From Actinomadura rubteroloni (GTDB lineage Bacteria > Actinomycetota > Actinomycetes > Streptosporangiales > Streptosporangiaceae): a stretch of DNA of 64,000 nucleotides. The notes beneath the pieces are model-generated. The model was not told the DNA's origin and did no database searches. It saw only the letters and a program-made list of their open reading frames with translations. The stretch spans positions 310,001 through 374,000 of the forward strand of contig NZ_MTBP01000002.1 of assembly GCF_002911665.1 (NCBI RefSeq), in the 5' to 3' direction. Within the stretch, counting starts at the first letter, position 1. The number at the start of each line of letters is the position of its first letter. The position numbers and the translations under genes are program-made. Below, piece by piece: positions 43,943 through 52,883 of the stretch.

Positions 43943-45000
43943 TTCTTGGGCATCCATTCCAGGTAGAACAAGCCGAGTCCGATGCCGGTGAACAGCGCCG
44001 ACATCAGCCAGAATCGCACGACGATCGTCGTCTCGACCCAGCCCGACAGCTCGAAGTGGTGCTGGAGCGGCGCCATCTTGAACACGCGTTTGCCCGTCAT
44101 CTTGAACCCGCCCACCTGGATGATCACCGACAGGGTGATCATGACGATGAGGCCGCACAGGATGGCCAGCAGGAACTGCGTCCGGGTGAGGATCGCGAGG
44201 CCGACCAGGACGCCGCCGAGGGCCAGCGAGCCGGTGTCGCCCATGAAGATCTTGGCGGGCGGCGCGTTCCACCACAGGAAGCCGAGCACCGCGCCGAGCA
44301 TCGTCGCCGCGACGACCGCGAGGTCGAGGGGGTCGCGGACGCTGTAGCAGTTCTGGGCGAGCGCGCCGTCGAAGCAGCTGTTGCGGAGCTGCCAGTTCCC
44401 GATGATCACGTACGCGGCCAGGACCATCGCGGCCGGGCCCGCCGCCAGGCCGTCCAGCCCGTCGGTCAGGTTCACGCCGTTCGACATCGCCGCGATCAGC
44501 AGCAGCGCCCACAGGACGAACAGGTACGGGCCGATCGTCGGCCCGAAGTCGCGCAGGAACGACAGGCGCGGGGACGCGGGCGTCACGTCGTAGCCGTTCG
44601 GGAAGTTCAGCGCGCCGACCGCGAACACCACGCCGATCAGGATGATCCCGATCATCTTCGCGCCGCTGCGCAGACCGAGGCTGCGCTGCTTGAAGACCTT
44701 GATGTAGTCGTCCACGAAGCCGACGAACCCGAGGCCCGTCATCAGGAACAGCACCAGCACGCCCGAGATCGTCGGGGGCGTCCCGGTGAACAGGTGCGCC
44801 GCCGCGTACCCGATGAGCGAGCCGACGATGAACACCGCGCCGCCCATCGTGGGCGTCCCGCGCTTGCTGAGGTGGGCCTCGGGACCCTCCTCGCGGATCA
44901 TCTGGCCGTAGCCGAGCCGGCGGACGATCCGGATCCACACCGGGGTGCCGAGCATGCTGAACAGCAGAGCGATGCCCGCTCCGATGAGAATGTTGGTCAT
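43939..45000 (-). CDS. mraY: Phospho-MurNAc-pentapeptide transferase
   Basis: A 353-residue ten-helix membrane enzyme that makes lipid I from undecaprenyl phosphate. Active-site motifs are KRGTPTMGG, GFVDDYIKVFK, NGVNLTDGLDGLA, FMGDTGSLALGG and the histidine cluster APLQHHFE. The start ATG overlaps the murF stop by four bases. Its C-terminal codons overlap the start of murD. Confidence 0.97.
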   Translation of the reverse strand: MTNILIGAGIALLFSMLGTPVWIRIVRRLGYGQMIREEGPEAHLSKRGTPTMGGAVFIVGSLIGYAAAHLFTGTPPTISGVLVLFLMTGLGFVGFVDDYIKVFKQRSLGLRSGAKMIGIILIGVVFAVGALNFPNGYDVTPASPRLSFLRDFGPTIGPYLFVLWALLLIAAMSNGVNLTDGLDGLAAGPAAMVLAAYVIIGNWQLRNSCFDGALAQNCYSVRDPLDLAVVAATMLGAVLGFLWWNAPPAKIFMGDTGSLALGGVLVGLAILTRTQFLLAILCGLIVMITLSVIIQVGGFKMTGKRVFKMAPLQHHFELSGWVETTIVVRFWLMSALFTGIGLGLFYLEWMPKK

Positions 45001-46403
45001 CGGCGCCCGCCTCCCGCGGCCGGGCGGCCGTCCGCCAGCAGGGCCTGCGCGACCCGTTCCAGCCCGGCGACGCGGGAGCCCTTCACCAGCACGACGTCTC
45101 GCGGCCGGAGCCGCTCGCTGAGCACGGTCACCGCCGTGCCGACGTCATCCACCTGTACGCACTCTCCCGTCCATGACGCGACCCGCCCGGCCCCTTCGGC
45201 CATCGCCGCCGCCGCGCCGCCGACCGTGATCAGGCCGTCGAATCCGCTGCGCGCGACATGCTGCCCGATCTTGGCATGTTCCGCCACAGAAGAGTCCCCG
45301 AGTTCGGCCATCTCGCCGAGAACCGCGAAGGCGCGGCGGCCCCGGGCCATGTGCCGGACGACGTCCACGGCCGAGCGCGTCGAGTCCGGATTGGCGTTGT
45401 AGGCGTCGTTGACGACCGTGACGCCGTCCGCCCGCTCGGTGACCTCCATCCGCCACCGGCTCGCCGGGACGGCGTCCGACAGCCCCGCCGCGATGTCCGC
45501 CAGCGGCAGGCCCGAGGCGCGTGCCGCCGCCGCGGCGGCCAGCGCGTTCAGGGCCGCGTGCGCGCCGTGCAGCCGCAGCGCGACCGGGGCGCTCCCCTCC
45601 GGCGTCACCAGCGTGAACACCGGGCGGCCCGCGTCGTCCAGGCGCTCGTCCACGGCGCGGACCTCGGCGTCGGGGCCGCGCCCGAACAGCACGATCCGCG
45701 CCTTCGTCCGCGCCGCCATGCCCCGGACCAGCGGGTCGTCGGCGTTGAGGACGACCGTCCCGTCCGGCCCGACCGCCTCGGCCAGTTCGCCCTTGGCGCG
45801 CGCGATGCCCTCCGGGCTGCCGAACTCGCCGAGGTGCGCGGTGCCGACGTTCAGCACCGCGCCGACGTGCGGCGGGGCGATCCCGGCCAGGTAGGCGATG
45901 TGACCGACGCCACGCGCGCCCATCTCCAGCACCAGGTGCCGGGTGGCGGCGTCCGCGCGCAGGACCGTCAGCGGCAGCCCGATCTCGTTGTTGAACGAGC
46001 CCGGCGGCCACACCGTCGGCCCCGACCGCTCCAGCAGGTGCGCGATGAGGTCCTTGGTCGACGTCTTGCCCGCCGACCCGGTGACCGCGACGACCCGCGC
46101 GTCCGGCAGCCGGGCCAGGACGCCGCGCGCGAGCCGTCCGAGCGCCTCCTGCGCGTCCGGCACGACGACGGACGGGCCGCCCTCGACCGGCCGTTCGGCC
46201 AGCACCGCCGCCGCGCCCGCGCCGAGCGCCCCGGCGGCGAAGTCGTGCCCGTCGGCGCGCTCGCCGCGCAGCGCGACGAACAGCGCGCCCGGTTCGACGG
46301 CCCGCGAGTCGATGACGACGGGCCCGGTCACGACGGTCGCGGGATCGCCGTGGAGGGCGCCCCCCGTCGTTTCCGCGACCGTCGCCAGTGGAAGTGGGAT
46401 CAC
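44997..46403 (-). CDS. murF: UDP-MurNAc-tripeptide--D-Ala-D-Ala ligase
   Basis: A 468-residue Mur ligase that adds D-Ala-D-Ala to complete the pentapeptide. Motifs are VVIDSRAVEPGALFVALRG, VTGSAGKTSTKDLI, GSFNNEIGLPLTVL, LEMGARGVGHIAYL, NVGTAHLGEFGS, NDAYNANPDS and AVLGEMAELGDSS. The GTG start overlaps the murE stop by four bases (GTGA). Confidence 0.97.
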   Translation of the reverse strand: MIPLPLATVAETTGGALHGDPATVVTGPVVIDSRAVEPGALFVALRGERADGHDFAAGALGAGAAAVLAERPVEGGPSVVVPDAQEALGRLARGVLARLPDARVVAVTGSAGKTSTKDLIAHLLERSGPTVWPPGSFNNEIGLPLTVLRADAATRHLVLEMGARGVGHIAYLAGIAPPHVGAVLNVGTAHLGEFGSPEGIARAKGELAEAVGPDGTVVLNADDPLVRGMAARTKARIVLFGRGPDAEVRAVDERLDDAGRPVFTLVTPEGSAPVALRLHGAHAALNALAAAAAARASGLPLADIAAGLSDAVPASRWRMEVTERADGVTVVNDAYNANPDSTRSAVDVVRHMARGRRAFAVLGEMAELGDSSVAEHAKIGQHVARSGFDGLITVGGAAAAMAEGAGRVASWTGECVQVDDVGTAVTVLSERLRPRDVVLVKGSRVAGLERVAQALLADGRPAAGGGRR

Positions 46404-47956
46404 GCCTGCGTCCCGTCCCCTCTCAGGTGGCCCTCCGGCCCGCCCCCGGCGGCGCCGGCCCGGCGCAGCGCCGCGCGCACGACCTCCCGGTCGTCGAACG
46501 CGATGACCTCGCCGGCCACGTACTGTCCCTGCTCGTGGCCCTTGCCCGCGACGACGACCACGTCGCCGCGCCCGGCCCGGCCGATCGCCAGCCCGATCGC
46601 GGCGGCGCGGTCGGGTTCTACCACGATGTGCGCCCGCTCGGGCTGCGGCACCTTGAGCCCGCCCTCGACCATAGCGGCGAGGATCGCGAGCGGATCCTCC
46701 GACCTCGGGTTGTCGCTCGTGAAATAGGCCGCGTCGGCGAGCCGCGCCGCCGCCTCGCCCATCAGCGGGCGCTTGCCCCGGTCGCGGTCGCCGCCGCAGC
46801 CGAGGACGATCGCCAGCCGTCCCTCGGTGACCGGCCGCAGCGCCGTCAGCACGGCCTCGACCGCGCCGGGCTTGTGCGAGTAGTCCACGAGGACGGCGAA
46901 CTCCTGGCCCTCGTCCACCGGCTCCAGGCGTCCGGGGACGCCGCGCAGCGACGCGACCCCGCGCACCGCCGCCGGCAGGCCGATCCCGGCCTCGACGAGC
47001 GCCACCACCGCCGCCAGGGCGTTCGCGACGTTGAACGGGCCGGGCAGCGCGACCGACGCGTCCGCCTCGACGCCGCCCGGCCCGACGATCCGGAACGCGC
47101 TGCCCGCCGGGCCGCCGCGCACGTCCTCGGCCCGCCAGTCGGCGGCCGGGTCGCCCTGCGCGGAGAACGTCGTGACGGGCACGGACGCGATCTCGACCAG
47201 CTCCCGGCCGTACAGGTCGTCGATGTTGACCACGCCGACCCTGCTGTACTCCGGCGTGAACAGCTTCGCCTTCGCCAGGAAGTAGTCCTGCATGGTCGGG
47301 TGGTAGTCCAGGTGGTCCTGCGAGAGGTTGGTGAACACCGCGACCTCGTAGCGGGCGCCACCGACCCGTCCCTGCGCGAGCGCGTGGCTGGACACCTCCA
47401 TCGCCGCCGCGCCGACGTGCTGCTCGCGCATCATCGCGAACAGCGCGTGCAGGTCGGTGGCCTCGGGGGTGGTGAGCGCGCTCGGGACGCGCCGGTCGCC
47501 GATGCGCATCTCGACGGTGCCGATCACGCCCGTCTCGACGCCCGCCGCGCGCAGGCCCGCCTCCAGCAGGTAGACGGTCGTGGTCTTGCCGCTGGTGCCG
47601 GTGACGCCGATGAGCGTCAGGTCCGTCACCGGGTCCCCGTAGACGTAGGACGCGGCGGCGCCGAGGCGGGCGCGCGGGTCGTCCACGACCAGGACCGGCG
47701 GGCCGGCGGCCTCGGCGGCGGCCCGCCCGGCCGGATCGGTGAGGATCGCGACGGCGCCCGCGGCGGCGGCCTGCGGCGCGAACTGCGCGCCGTGCGCGCG
47801 GGCGCCCGGCAGCGCGGCGTACAGGTCGCCGGGACGCACCGCGCGCGAGTCGTGGGTGATCCCGGTCAGCTCGACCGCGCCGGCGGACGGGTCGTCGGCG
47901 CCGAGCAGCGCCGCCAGCCCCGACAGGGACCGGGGTGTACTCGTGGTGGGGCGCAT
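46400..47956 (-). CDS. murE: UDP-MurNAc-tripeptide ligase (meso-DAP type)
   Basis: A 518-residue Mur ligase that adds the third stem-peptide residue. The substrate motif is DNPRSEDP; the DNPR form is that of meso-diaminopimelate-adding enzymes, while lysine or ornithine types differ, so the wall is predicted to contain meso-DAP. Other motifs: THDSRAVRPGDLYAALPGARAHG, VTGTSGKTTTVYLL, ALTTPEATDLH, AAMEVSSHALAQGRV, LSQDHLDYHPTM and LGCGGDRDRGKRPLMG. Starts 82 bases after ftsI. Confidence 0.97.
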   Translation of the reverse strand: MRPTTSTPRSLSGLAALLGADDPSAGAVELTGITHDSRAVRPGDLYAALPGARAHGAQFAPQAAAAGAVAILTDPAGRAAAEAAGPPVLVVDDPRARLGAAASYVYGDPVTDLTLIGVTGTSGKTTTVYLLEAGLRAAGVETGVIGTVEMRIGDRRVPSALTTPEATDLHALFAMMREQHVGAAAMEVSSHALAQGRVGGARYEVAVFTNLSQDHLDYHPTMQDYFLAKAKLFTPEYSRVGVVNIDDLYGRELVEIASVPVTTFSAQGDPAADWRAEDVRGGPAGSAFRIVGPGGVEADASVALPGPFNVANALAAVVALVEAGIGLPAAVRGVASLRGVPGRLEPVDEGQEFAVLVDYSHKPGAVEAVLTALRPVTEGRLAIVLGCGGDRDRGKRPLMGEAAARLADAAYFTSDNPRSEDPLAILAAMVEGGLKVPQPERAHIVVEPDRAAAIGLAIGRAGRGDVVVVAGKGHEQGQYVAGEVIAFDDREVVRAALRRAGAAGGGPEGHLRGDGTQA

Positions 47957-48038
47957 GGCGTCTCTTTCAGCACGATTTGAACGATTTTTCCGGTGAGCCC
48001 GGTCCAGAACTCACGGCGACAGAGGTTACTCCGCGCCG

Positions 48039-50204
48039 TCAGCCCCGGACGTGGATCCGCACCTTCGGCGGCCTGCTGCCCGTCGGCGGGATCTTCCGGG
48101 CGGCGAGGGCGGCCTCCATCACGTCCCGGAACACCGGCGCGGCGGCGTCCCCGCCGAAGTGGCTGCCCTTCGTCGGCCGCTGCAGGACGACCTGCACGAC
48201 GAGCTGCGGATCGTCCGCCGGGGCGAACCCCGCGAACGACGCGGTGAACCCCGCGCCCCGGTAGCACCCGCACGCGGGATTGGCGATCTCCGCCGTCCCC
48301 GTCTTGCCCGCCACCCGGTAGCCCGGGATCTGGGCGAGGGGCGCGGTGCCCTCCTTGGTCGTGACCCCCTCCAGCATGTCACGGATCTGCCGGGCGGTCT
48401 CGGCGCTGACGACGCGCCGCTGCGCGGGCGCCGCCGCCGCCGTGAACCCGCCGTTCTCGTCCACGCTCCCGGCGATGAGGTTCGGCGCCACCCGGACGCC
48501 GCCGTTGGCGATCGTCGCGTAGACGCTCGCCATCTGCACGGCGTTGACCGACAGGGTCTGGCCGAACGCGATGGGGTACCGGTCCGTCCCCGACCACTGC
48601 GCCGGCGGGCGCAGCACGCCCGGCGTCTCGCCCGGCAGGCCGATCGCGGTCTTCTGCCCGAACCCGAACGCCCGCTCGTACTCGTACAGCGTCTCGGCGC
48701 TGATGCGCTGGCTCGCGAGGATCGTCCCGACGTTGCTGGACGTGGCGAGCACGCCCGCGAACGTCAGGTCCTCGGGCGCGTGCGGGTGCGAGTCGTGGAA
48801 GACGGTGTCGTAGAACTTGATGCGGTCGGGGACGTGGAACGGGGTGTCGGGACGGACCCCGCCCTTCTCCATCACCGCCGCCGCCGTGATCACCTTGCCG
48901 GTGCTGCCCGGCTCGTAGGCCTCCTGGACGACCGGGCTCCCCCACGACTTCGCCTTCGTGTACTCGTTCGGGTTGTAGCCCGGCGCGGACGCCAGCGCGA
49001 GCAGCCGTCCGGTCCTCGGCTCCATGACGATGACCGTCCCGCTGCGCGCGCCCGTCGCCCGCACCTGCTTCTCGATGGCCTGCTGCGCCTTGAACTGCAG
49101 GTCGCGCATCAGCGTCAGCCGGACGCCCTTGCCCGGGACGGGCGGCTTCTTCTGGTCCTCGCCCATCGGGATGTGCTGGCCGTTGGTGCTGATCTCGACG
49201 CGCTGCCAGCCGTCGCGTCCGGCCAGCGAGGAGTTCAGCGCGCTCTCCAGCCCGGCGCCGCCCTCGCCCTCGGCGTTGACGAACCCGATCACGCCCGCCG
49301 CGAGCGAGTCGTTCGGGTACTCGCGCCGGTACTCCTGCTCGGTGCGGATGCCGGGCAGGTCGAGGTTCATCACCAGCCGCGCCTGGTCGGGCCGGACGCC
49401 GTGCGCCAGGTACTCGAACCGGCTGTCGGGCGCGCTGATCCGCTTGAGGACGGTCGCGGGGTCCAGCGACAGCATCGGCGCGAGCGCGGCGACGACCTGC
49501 TGCCGCTTCGCCGGCTTGATCACGCTCGGGTCCGCGACGATCGCCTTGGCCTCGACGGTCATCGCGAGCGGGTTGCCCTGCGCGTCGGTGATGTCGCCGC
49601 GGACGGCGGGCAGCTCGATCGGCTGGAGGCGCTGCTTGCGGGCCTGCGCGGTGTACTTGCCGGACTCGATCGTCTGGAGCTGCACGAGGCGGCCCGCGAA
49701 CAGCGACAGCACGAACGCGACGACCAGCAGCGTCCCGTTGAGGCGCTTCAGCGGGTCGCGGCGGCGGAACGGCGTCTTCGGGCGCGCGGGGCGGCGCGGC
49801 GGGCCGGACCTCGGGCCGCGCGGCCCGCCGCCCCGGGCCGTCCGCCGCGCGCCCGCCGCCTTGCCGGTGCCCGCCTTCGGCGCGCCGGGCCTGCCCGTGC
49901 CGGCCGCGGCGCCTTTGCCCGTGCTGGACTTGCCCGTGCCGGATTTGCCTGTGCCGGACTTGCCCGTTCCCGGCTTGCCCGTGCCCGGTGCGGCGGCGCC
50001 GGTGCGGGCCGCGCCCGGCCGGGGCGGCGGCACCTCGCGGGCCGGGCGGCGCGGCCGGGCGCCCGGGGTCCTGCCGGTGTCGCCCGCGCCGCGGCCGGAC
50101 GCGCGCGGCCCGGCGCGGTCGTCGCGGCCCGGAGCGCCCCGCCCGCCGGGCCGGGGCGTCCGGCGGCCCCCGCCGGACGGCGGTCCCGCCGGTCTCCTGC
50201 TCAT
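48039..50204 (-). CDS. ftsI: Septal class B penicillin-binding protein (FtsI/PBP3)
   Basis: A 721-residue transpeptidase that crosslinks septal peptidoglycan with FtsW. The cytoplasmic N-terminus is unusually long (about 155 residues), very basic and Gly/Pro-rich, with five GTGKS-type repeats at residues 74-98. One membrane helix follows (about 156-174), then the PBP dimer domain and the transpeptidase domain with EPGSTGK (Ser434 nucleophile), TSSN and AGKTGTAE. The ATG at 50204 has AAGGAC upstream; the frame extends 14 codons further. Beta-lactams would target this enzyme. Confidence 0.96.
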   Translation of the reverse strand: MSRRPAGPPSGGGRRTPRPGGRGAPGRDDRAGPRASGRGAGDTGRTPGARPRRPAREVPPPRPGAARTGAAAPGTGKPGTGKSGTGKSGTGKSSTGKGAAAGTGRPGAPKAGTGKAAGARRTARGGGPRGPRSGPPRRPARPKTPFRRRDPLKRLNGTLLVVAFVLSLFAGRLVQLQTIESGKYTAQARKQRLQPIELPAVRGDITDAQGNPLAMTVEAKAIVADPSVIKPAKRQQVVAALAPMLSLDPATVLKRISAPDSRFEYLAHGVRPDQARLVMNLDLPGIRTEQEYRREYPNDSLAAGVIGFVNAEGEGGAGLESALNSSLAGRDGWQRVEISTNGQHIPMGEDQKKPPVPGKGVRLTLMRDLQFKAQQAIEKQVRATGARSGTVIVMEPRTGRLLALASAPGYNPNEYTKAKSWGSPVVQEAYEPGSTGKVITAAAVMEKGGVRPDTPFHVPDRIKFYDTVFHDSHPHAPEDLTFAGVLATSSNVGTILASQRISAETLYEYERAFGFGQKTAIGLPGETPGVLRPPAQWSGTDRYPIAFGQTLSVNAVQMASVYATIANGGVRVAPNLIAGSVDENGGFTAAAAPAQRRVVSAETARQIRDMLEGVTTKEGTAPLAQIPGYRVAGKTGTAEIANPACGCYRGAGFTASFAGFAPADDPQLVVQVVLQRPTKGSHFGGDAAAPVFRDVMEAALAARKIPPTGSRPPKVRIHVRG
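49911..49985. repeat. Five tandem 15-base repeats inside ftsI
   Basis: Tandem 15-base units encode GTGKP, GTGKS, GTGKS, GTGKS and STGKG in the cytoplasmic tail of FtsI (residues 74-98). Such in-frame repeats can expand or contract by slippage without breaking the gene. Confidence 0.85.
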
Positions 50205-50229
50205 GCCGTCCTTCTCCGCCCGTCCCGGA

Positions 50230-50856
50230 TCACGGGGTCTCCGCACCGCCCGGCGCGGTCGGGACGCCGTCGCCCGGCACCACCGCGCCCGGGATGCCGA
50301 GCACGCCCGCCGCCCCGGCCGCCGCGGCGGCGGCGCTCGGCACCGGGCGCATCGACCCGCCGATCGGACGGCCGGTGTCGGCGTCCAGCCAGGCCAGCGT
50401 GTCGGGCTGGCGCATCCCCAGTTGCTCGGCCTTCTTGCGCAGGCTCTCGGGCGCCTCCTCGCGCGCGATCTCCTCCTCCAGGCCCTGCTTCTGCTGGGCG
50501 AGGATCTTGTTGTCGCGCTGGAGGCGGGTGAGCGTGAACGCGTCCTCGGCGAGGACGGTGTTCAGCAGCAGCAGGCTGACCAGCGCGCCGCCGAGCAGGC
50601 CGATGATGAGCAGCACGAACGGCGCGCGCGGCGCCGACCCGCGCGTCGGCCGCGCGGCCCGCTCGGCGCGCGGCTCGACCCGCGCCTCGGTGCGGGCGTC
50701 GGTGCGCGGTTCGGTGCGCGGTTCCGGGCGCGTCTCGGTCGCGGGCCGGGTGCGCGCCGCCGTCCGGGCCGCCGGGCGCGCCTTGGCCGCCGCGCGCCCC
50801 CGCGCGCCGCGCGGACGCTCGTCCCGTGCCCCCGGCGGACGTGTCGTCGTGGTCAT
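50230..50856 (-). CDS. ftsL: FtsL-like septum formation protein
   Basis: A 208-residue bitopic protein in the ftsL position. The N-terminal 75 residues are a basic, Arg/Thr/Pro-rich cytoplasmic tail with repeated [13 protein letters not shown] units; one membrane helix follows at about 79-101 ([19 protein letters not shown]); then a short coiled coil ([32 protein letters not shown]) and a conserved [10 protein letters not shown] segment. FtsL forms the FtsQ-L-B complex that activates FtsWI. The ATG overlaps the rsmH stop by four bases (ATGA), with GGAGG upstream. Confidence 0.88.
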   Translation of the reverse strand: MTTTTRPPGARDERPRGARGRAAAKARPAARTAARTRPATETRPEPRTEPRTDARTEARVEPRAERAARPTRGSAPRAPFVLLIIGLLGGALVSLLLLNTVLAEDAFTLTRLQRDNKILAQQKQGLEEEIAREEAPESLRKKAEQLGMRQPDTLAWLDADTGRPIGGSMRPVPSAAAAAAGAAGVLGIPGAVVPGDGVPTAPGGAETP

Positions 50857-51827
50857 GTCGCCTCCCGGACCCGCTCGGCGGCGCGCAACCGCACCGATCC
50901 GGCACGCGGGTTGGTCGTGGTCTCCGTGTCCGACGCCAGCTCGGCCCCGCGCGTGAGCAGCCGGAAGCGCGGCTGGTGCTCGGGCAGCGGGACGGGCAGG
51001 TCGGGCGGGGTCGTGTCGGCCGCCTGGGCGGCGAGGAGCCGCTTGGTGATGCGGTCTTCCAGGGAGTGGTAGCTGAGGACGACGACCCGGCCGCCGACGG
51101 GCAGCGCGTCCAGCGCGGCGGGCAGCGCGCGGCGCCAGGTCTCCAGTTCGCCGTTCACCTCGATCCGCAGCGCCTGGAACGTCCGCTTGGCGGGGTTGCC
51201 GCCGGTGCGGCGGGTCGCGGCGGGGATCGCGGTGCGGACGAGGTCGGCCAGCTTCGCCGTCGAGTCCAGCCGGGCCTCGGTCCGCGCCCGGACGATCGCG
51301 GCGGCGATCCGCTGCGCGAACCGCTCCTCGCCGTACTCGCGCAGGATCCGCGCCAGCTCGGCGGGCGGGTAGCCGTTGACGACCTCGGCCGCGGTGAGGT
51401 CCTGCGTGCGGTCCATCCGCATGTCGAGGGGGGCGTCGTAGGAGTAGGCGAAGCCGCGTTCGGCCTCGTCCAGTTGCGGGGACGAGACGCCGAGGTCGAA
51501 CAGGGCGCTGTCGAGCGCGGGCACGCCGAGACGCGCCAGGACGCCGGGGATCTCGTCGTACACCGCGTGGACGAGCGTGACGCGGTCGCCGAAGGGGGCG
51601 AGCCGCCGGGCGGAGCGCTCCAGCGCGGTGGTGTCGCGGTCCAGCCCGATGAGGCGCAGGTCCGGGTGCGCGGCCAGCATCGCCGCCGCGTGCCCGCCCA
51701 TGCCGAGCGTCGCGTCCAGATGGACCGGCGCGCGGCCGGTGACGCGGTCGACGGCGGGTGCCGCGAGTTCCAGAACGCGGTCGAGCATGACCGGTACGTG
51801 ACCGGCCTCGGCCGCGTGGTCGCCCAC
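50853..51827 (-). CDS. rsmH: 16S rRNA (cytosine-1402-N4)-methyltransferase
   Basis: A 324-residue SAM-dependent enzyme that methylates C1402 of 16S rRNA. N-terminal [15 protein letters not shown] loop [54 protein letters not shown], and C-terminal [15 protein letters not shown] and [16 protein letters not shown] are diagnostic. Start choice: GTG at 51827 has GAGGA seven bases upstream, whereas an in-frame TTG at 51833 is only one base from it, so GTG is preferred. Confidence 0.96.
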   Translation of the reverse strand: MGDHAAEAGHVPVMLDRVLELAAPAVDRVTGRAPVHLDATLGMGGHAAAMLAAHPDLRLIGLDRDTTALERSARRLAPFGDRVTLVHAVYDEIPGVLARLGVPALDSALFDLGVSSPQLDEAERGFAYSYDAPLDMRMDRTQDLTAAEVVNGYPPAELARILREYGEERFAQRIAAAIVRARTEARLDSTAKLADLVRTAIPAATRRTGGNPAKRTFQALRIEVNGELETWRRALPAALDALPVGGRVVVLSYHSLEDRITKRLLAAQAADTTPPDLPVPLPEHQPRFRLLTRGAELASDTETTTNPRAGSVRLRAAERVREAT

Positions 51828-51838
51828 GGTCAAGTCCT

Positions 51839-52087
51839 CTACCCCCTCGTAGAAAGCCGCCGCGCTCGCGGTGTCTGCGCGGCTCGCCGGTGCCGCACGG
51901 CCCCCCGGTGCGTCCGGCGGCCTCGTCCGGCCAGGTCCCCATCCGCTGCCCTGAGGAAGTGATCCGCGTGCGCGACGCGGGGGGTCGCCGTCTGGCGCCG
52001 GGGAAGCTGCGCCAGAGGGCTCGGAGAGCGGCTGGAGACCTGGCCGAACGTCGGCCGGTGCCGGTCGCGGACCGGCGCGCGTGTCAT
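51839..52087 (-). CDS. Possible 82-residue basic ORF between mraZ and rsmH
   Basis: The frame starts at an ATG overlapping the mraZ stop (ATGA) and ends 11 bases before rsmH, so it fills the 256-base gap. The peptide is Arg/Pro/Thr-rich with no recognisable domain, and about 17 percent of its codons end in A or T, well above neighbouring genes. I could not see a homologue. It is more likely a chance frame in a GC-rich spacer, but the coupling geometry makes it worth recording. Confidence 0.2.
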   Translation of the reverse strand: MTRAPVRDRHRPTFGQVSSRSPSPLAQLPRRQTATPRVAHADHFLRAADGDLAGRGRRTHRGAVRHRRAAQTPRARRLSTRG

Positions 52088-52515
52088 AGGATCCCTGGCA
52101 GCACCTCCTCGGAGACGTCGGCGAACGCCGGTTCCTCGGCTTCCAGGTAGGTCTCCCAGGCCGCGGTGTCCCAGATCTCCAGGCGCGTGTTCGCGCCGAT
52201 GACCGTGCACTCGCGGCTCAGGCCCGCGTAGGCCCGCAGCGGGGAGGGGATCGTGACGCGCCCCTGCTTGTCGGGGACCTCGTCGGAGGCCCCGGCGAAG
52301 AAGACGCGGCTGTAGGCGCGCACGGAGCGGTCGGTGACCGGCGCGGCGCGCAGAGCCTCGGTGATGCGCTGGAACTCCGCCGTCGGGAAGACGTACAGAC
52401 AGCGCTCCTGGCCCTTCGTGATCACCAATCCCCCCGACAGCTCCTCGCGGTACTTCGCCGGCAGGAACAGCCGTCCCTTGTCGTCGAGGCGCGGATTGTG
52501 GGTGCCGAGGAACAC
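52084..52515 (-). CDS. mraZ: Transcriptional regulator MraZ
   Basis: A 143-residue protein of two AbrB-like (SpoVT/MazE) halves: [25 protein letters not shown] at the N-terminus and [23 protein letters not shown] in the second half, each with the DxxGR motif. MraZ binds repeats before its own gene and represses the dcw cluster. The GTG at 52515 is preceded by GGGAGGTGGGAG and gives the usual 143-residue length; an ATG 24 bases earlier would add residues not found in the family. Confidence 0.96.
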   Translation of the reverse strand: MFLGTHNPRLDDKGRLFLPAKYREELSGGLVITKGQERCLYVFPTAEFQRITEALRAAPVTDRSVRAYSRVFFAGASDEVPDKQGRVTIPSPLRAYAGLSRECTVIGANTRLEIWDTAAWETYLEAEEPAFADVSEEVLPGIL

Positions 52516-52553
52516 CGGCTCCCACCTCCCGCACCGCATGAGTCGCTACTGCG

Positions 52554-52595
52554 CCCCACGGCGCTCCACTGTACTCCACTCTTCCCCACCGTCAA
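52554..52595 (-). promoter_or_regulatory. mraZ promoter with four MraZ-box repeats
   Basis: Minus-strand TTGACG (52590-52595), a 16-base spacer and TACAGT (52568-52573). Overlapping it are four repeats of GTGG(G/A)G at 52584-52589, 52574-52579, 52564-52569 and 52554-52559, exactly ten bases apart, i.e. on one face of the helix. MraZ of other bacteria binds such 10-base-phased repeats and represses its own operon. Leader about 45 bases. Confidence 0.88.
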
Positions 52596-52824
52596 CCGCG
52601 AAAACGCGTCCGCCGTCCCGAGATCGCCGGAGATTGCGCAGGTCAGAAGGGGTGGGGCGGAGTGGGGGCCGCGCGGCCCCGCCGACCCGGTCAAGACGCG
52701 GAACGGCCGCGCGCCGGCACGGGGCCGAAATGGGCCGGAGAAGAGGCGGGGAATGGCAGCGGTTTCGGTAGAGCACAATGGGCACCCGTTCCCCGGGAAC
52801 AACACGGCGCCCGCGCCGAGGACG

Positions 52825-52830
52825 TACTGT
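52825..52830 (+). promoter_or_regulatory. Possible -10 box of the moxR operon
   Basis: TACTGT, giving a leader of about 47 bases. The divergent spacer (52516-52883) otherwise contains only the mraZ promoter and no gene. Another candidate, CACAAT (52774-52779), is less well placed. Confidence 0.35.
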
Positions 52831-52883
52831 CGTTCGAGGCGCGCGAGGGCGGGCGGCGGAGCTGTGGGCGAGGAGGGTCGCAG

